From Membranipora membranacea (lineage: Eukaryota > Bryozoa > Gymnolaemata > Cheilostomatida > Membraniporidae): a stretch of DNA of 64,000 nt. The DNA is taken from NCBI GenBank assembly GCA_914767715.1, contig OU612066.1:19134283-19198282 (forward strand), written 5' to 3'. Shown here in pieces: positions 60,401 through 64,000 of this stretch; within the stretch, counting starts at the first letter, position 1; each line of letters opens with the position of its first letter. The notes under the pieces are model-generated. The model was given only the letters and a program-made list of their open reading frames with translations, ran no database searches and was not told where the DNA came from. A program made the position numbers and the translations under genes.

Positions 60401-63400
60401 CTATATGCATGACATTATCCTTCAACAGAGTATAAAGCGCTTTTAACAATTAATCCAAAAGGTTTTCTTCACTGTACGGTCCTAGTTATGGGCATTTCAT
60501 GCTGTCTACTATTTTTTACAATCAAAGGATAGGTTTATGGGGGGACGAGGAGGTTTAGTTTTTACACTCACCAACATTTTAGAAGGTACTCTGGCACCTT
60601 TGTCAGGTAATGAGATAAGCCAGCCATCTAAGTAAAGTTGTACGGTCTGATGATACATCATATTGTTGCATTCATATGATAGAAGATCATAGTTGAGAGG
60701 ATAATACCAGCATATCCTCTCAAAAAGAAGAGTACATGTGACATTGTGTAATCTCATCTGTGTTACCATATCCATTATATATTCTTCTCTCTTCATACGT
60801 ACACAGTTAGCTGAACCTATAAACGTACACAAAATCAATACGGACGGGATACGGGATAGGCCTACATCACATATTTCATGTGATGTATACCTGAAGTGGT
60901 CATGTCTGCACAATCTGAAATAAATGTGCGAAAGTTTCATTTGATACAAGATCATGTGGGTTCTAATATGAATAACTACTCATATCACAGAACATGCAAA
61001 ACTTAAGGTTATGTTGGAGTTGTCCTATCATTGATTAAAAGAAGATTATTCCCTTGTGATGTATTTTTATTACTGACTTGGCAAATTAAATTCAGGAAAT
61101 GGCAAAAGTGAAAGCAATTCCAATATAAATATTTAACCTTGTATCTACCAGAACAATGATGACCATGACTCAACTCGGCAGGCAGCTGATTAAAATAATT
61201 CTAGAATGATTTGTAACTTTGATTTGAGGGCTTTTTCACCTTTTTTTAAATATTCGAGTGGGACCGGTAACAAAGGAGTTAGAATATACAGCTTATCATA
61301 GAGGCGGCTGATGCGGAGGAATTAGCGTGAAAATCTTACCTGTGTCATAGAGAGCAAACATAGCATACTCCTCCATCTCTGCCTGGCTTATAATACCTAA
61401 CTTCACACAAATCTCCTCTAGTGTCTCTTTTACAAGCTAAACATACACATGTACACATAAATAATCACATTATAATTCTGCACTCATATATTAATGTTTA
61501 AAAGCCAGTTTTAGTTTTCGTCAGCTGATCGACCAATAACAATAATAAAAAAATCCCGAAGCATATATCAGCCGCTGGAATCGAGGTCAATGTTGTATAG
61601 TTGGTTAAATCTCATTCCCTTTCCATTTGGCTATATTTTTAAAACCACAGCATAGGAAATTAATGTCATAATTGCTTCATCTTTATCAAAACATCTACCG
61701 TATACTGAAAGCTTGGCGGGATAAAGCAGCTGTATTATTACGAATTTGAAAGGACAAGTTTTTCAAATCATTAGGGACTTGATATGGCGAATATCAAAAC
61801 AATTGCGAGTTTTCAACGGTGCAGATGCTGAATCGAAAAGCCAGCTCAGCTCCATTTACGTTAGCCTGTCTTGAAAAGCTACATTTTGCTATGCTTTATA
61901 TGCTAGAGAACCGAAATGGAGAGAAGGTAACTCCAACCTACAGCTCCGGTCACTGTCAATTATAGTTATATATTGTTAAGGCTATAAAACCTACTGTGTA
62001 CGGAGTGATATTGATGACTATGCCATTTTCCGATCCTGGTATTAGAACAGTCTGTCTTTTACTCAGCTTCCCTTCCTACAAGCATCATTTAACTTTAAAT
62101 GTCATGTAAATTCATGCTTCACTCATATTACTCCTTACCCACAAAAAAGTCTGGACAATATTCCAAATACTCAGTGATGAGTGCAAGGAAATATCTCAGA
62201 ATGACAGGTAAGATATTGACAATCGACACGTGAATAGCAATAGAAGAGGCCAGGGAGAGAAAATATGATATAAAGCAAGAGAGATACAACGGTACGGCTG
62301 AATCATCGCCAACTGAAGAGCCAAGACATTACAGTTATTTATTTATATCAGGTCTATAGAGTGAAAAATAAGGAGGATAGACCCAAGCGCAAGGATCCCA
62401 CCAGTTATATTTCAGTTAGAGACCTTTAAATTGAGTGGAGGGCCTCTTTTCGTAGACATAGGTACAAACTGAGGTATACTATTAATAAATAATGTACCTC
62501 AAATTAGGTGGTTTTTTATTTATTTTTGAGGTGACCAATTTCAGAGGCCTAACATTAAGAGCTCAGACTAATTTGGTTGATCACAGTCAATCTGACAGCC
62601 ACGGCATGAGCAGTGTGCCCAGCTTACAAATATACCATCATATTTTGACTCACAGCAATAGCAGCGATTTCTTCTGCAGTTGGTACATTTCTCCTGCCTC
62701 CATAGCGGATTGTTTTCCTCAGTGAAGTGAGACATGTGGACGCAGCATTGTGATGCGTTCGTGATGGATCTGAAGCATTCTGTTGCAGATATGTCAATAG
62801 GAACGGTCTCAGGATATCAGAGCAGGCAAACCAACAGCAAACAAGCGTGAGAAGTCGCCAGCCTCTCAAACAGCTCTTACTGCAATGTCAATGAAATCAC
62901 GAATATAACAGTAAATGGACCTGAATGCCACCCACAAAACCAGTTAATAGTAGTTGAGTAACTTGCTGCCTTAAACGTCAGCGTATTCTGCACTCCCATG
63001 AAACCAATGAATAGTAGAGCCACTTGCTGCCTTTAACTTCAGCATATTCTGCACTCCTATTAAACCAATGCAACAAACGATCACTTTATAGATATATCAC
63101 TTTGAGGACCTGACTATTCTCGTTTACTTACCTGTGTTCACTTTTGTTATTAGTGACTTGTTTCGTCAGCTGACAATAAACCTCATCTCTCAGTTCTGGC
63201 TGGTGATGGCAAGCCTACAATTATGACTGGATGTGACATTGATGTATTCATAGGCTGTGTGATTACATCTCGTTGTCCACATTTGTCTACAACACCTAGC
63301 TCTAGCTATTGAGAACATCCTAATTGGAAATTTGGCTGATAAAAGAAAGGAATAGCAAATTTGTGACTGACTGAGAGACTACCTGCAGAAAATGTAATTT

Positions 63401-63702
63401 GGCATGAAGCTATGTCATTTGTGGACAAGAAATAAAATACAAATGAAATGTCTGACAAACATAAATGTACATGCAAGTTGGTTAAGCACTAAGCTATCTT
63501 ACTTGATCAGTACAGAAGATATAAGTTACTTTAACTTCATGCGGCTACTGACCTTCAATATTCTGAATACACAGTCCAACTCAGAAAGTGGATCTGGTGT
63601 TTCTAAGTCTCCCATGAACATTAAAATACTGTTGAAACACTGCACCGCTTCCTTTGACATCTCCGAGGAAGGTAATTTGAGCAAGGAGTTCTCTAGCGGT
63701 AC
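57483..63702 (-). CDS. MyTH4-FERM protein (unconventional-myosin-tail type), last ten exons; 5' part off the window
   Basis: Exons in transcript order: 63553-63702, 63132-63214, 62654-62879, 61995-62075, 61340-61436, 60572-60816, 60352-60419, 58975-59164, 58684-58767, 57483-57686. Phases agree throughout; 476 codons including TGA at 57483-57485. A MyTH4 domain comes first ('ILMFMGDLETPDPLSELD', 'QPELRDEVYCQLTKQVTNNK', 'SCLRGWRLLTLVCCWFACSD'), then FERM F1 ('VKETLEEICVKLGI'), F2 ('HIAALMWRIGDND', 'DILKRWPMFGASFYQ') and F3 ('CIVAVNRAGVHFLDPDSQ', 'IIHIIGQYI'). The order and the 'RWPMFG' and 'GVHFLD' motifs are those of the tails of myosins VII, X and XV, which bind microtubules and adhesion or polarity cargo in protrusions. 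The motor, if present, lies right of 64000, so the class is not assigned. Confidence 0.88.
57870..58030 (+). mobile_element. tRNA-derived SINE, copy 3 (headless)
   Basis: It is the reverse complement of the body seen at 9913-10090 (GCATGGGCGGCGAAATT, TTGCTCTCTGTTTRCAGGCAG). The tRNA-like head is missing or reduced to CCCACTGCGG. It lies in the intron between the last two MyTH4-FERM exons. Confidence 0.65.
61790..61985. mobile_element. Possible degraded arm of the 50358-type MITE
   Basis: The stretch CGAAATGGAGAGAAGGTAACTCCAACCTACAGCTCCGGTCACTGTCAATTATA resembles, in diverged form, the right arm of the element at 50358-50862. It lies in a MyTH4-FERM intron. Similarity is partial. Confidence 0.3.
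62654..63702 (-). other. MyTH4 domain exons
   Basis: Three exons encode the domain from 'VPLENSLLKLP' to 'PTAEEIAAIA'. They include the conserved LRDEVYCQL helix, the GWRLL...ILRPFLLTYL stretch and GGRRNVPT. They join directly to the F1 lobe of FERM at 62075 in phase 0. Confidence 0.85.
62935..63075. repeat. ~63-bp tandem duplication in an intron
   Basis: Two adjacent copies share AATAGTAG-TGAG/-AGCCACTTGCTGCC, AC-TCAGC-TATTCTGCACTC and AAACCAATG. They lie between MyTH4-FERM exons 62654-62879 and 63132-63214. Confidence 0.6.
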
Positions 63703-64000
63703 CTTTGCAAAAAAATTAAGTTCAATTCAGTATTCAGCATATACGTATCACCAGGGAGTTTGGGGCATGTCCCAAACTCCCTGCCCCAAAAGGCAATAAC
63801 AGAATGGCAGCAAGTTGTCCTCTCATAAGAGGCCACATAAGAGATGCCCAATAACAGATGCAAAACCTCTCTTCAGTGAAAATTGAGACTATAGATGGAA
63901 TTTTTGTGTCAGTAATGTTATGTGTTAATCAATCATTGGGGTCATGGTACTGGATCAAACAAAGTATAACTCTCTCCCACAGTACTAAATCGCCTCCACT
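63703..64000. other. Intron of the MyTH4-FERM gene, up to the window edge
   Basis: No further upstream exon of the MyTH4-FERM gene was found here. The acceptor of the first visible exon lies at 63703-63704 (minus strand). It contains the perfect hairpin at 63752-63783. Confidence 0.5.
63752..63783. repeat. Perfect 13-bp-stem hairpin
   Basis: CAGGGAGTTTGGG, loop GCATGT, then CCCAAACTCCCTG. It is related to the imperfect hairpin at 469-508. Confidence 0.7.

Noticed and set aside
62135-62210. Minus-strand exon-like segment (LRYFLALITEYLEYCPDFF) ending at a GTAAGG donor between MyTH4 and FERM exons
   Set aside because: The MyTH4 exon ending 'EIAAIA' joins the F1 exon 'EGKLSK' directly in phase 0, as in myosin tails. 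Including this segment would interrupt the domain boundary and it has no good acceptor.
62624-62725. Plus-strand frame over the MyTH4 exon
   Set aside because: Shadow of the minus-strand exon 62654-62879, which has the MyTH4 motifs and matching phases.

Overview
The window is metazoan nuclear DNA. It is AT-rich and intron-rich, with GT-AG introns, many small non-autonomous transposons and no operons. The protein set is a fibrillar collagen, a MyTH4-FERM protein, the ciliary/planar-polarity effector WDPCP (Fritz) and TANGO6. The collagen has a signal peptide and a short N-propeptide with no VWC or TSPN domain, and its exons do not follow the 54-bp exon rule of vertebrates. An early-branching animal such as a sponge would fit, but that lineage call is inference.

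Layout. 1-7 kb: no recognisable gene. It holds an inverted-repeat element with a 392-bp MITE nested inside it, a 15-bp tandem array and a possible piggyBac remnant. 7.1-11.0 kb (+): six exons of the N-terminal part of TANGO6; the C-terminal half is not recognisable. 11.2-17.6 kb: two large foldback (inverted-repeat) elements back to back, plus a single arm of the first. 17.85-20.33 kb: a decayed partial duplicate of the WDPCP 3' region. 20.55-26.50 kb (+): WDPCP exons, clearly recognisable down to the conserved C-terminal tail but carrying several frame and splice lesions, so probably a pseudogene (or mis-assembled). 26.5-35.7 kb: intergenic sequence with the second half of the duplication, tRNA-derived elements, a foldback tandem array and two TIR elements.

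35.7-55.3 kb (-): a complete 27-exon fibrillar collagen gene. Every splice phase agrees and the inferred protein is 1408 aa, with an uninterrupted helix of 338 Gly-X-Y triplets (1014 residues), the canonical fibrillar length. 57.5-63.7 kb (-): the last ten exons of a MyTH4-FERM protein (475 residues in the window) that runs off the right edge.

The collagen and MyTH4-FERM genes lie in tandem on the minus strand, about 2.2 kb apart. The plus-strand TANGO6 and WDPCP genes converge on them. No functional link between the four is evident; this is an ordinary animal gene neighbourhood. The most informative points are the intact collagen with its unusual exon sizes and missing inter-chain cysteines, the lesions in WDPCP, and several TE families whose boundaries can be read directly. 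I saw no new enzymatic or defence system.
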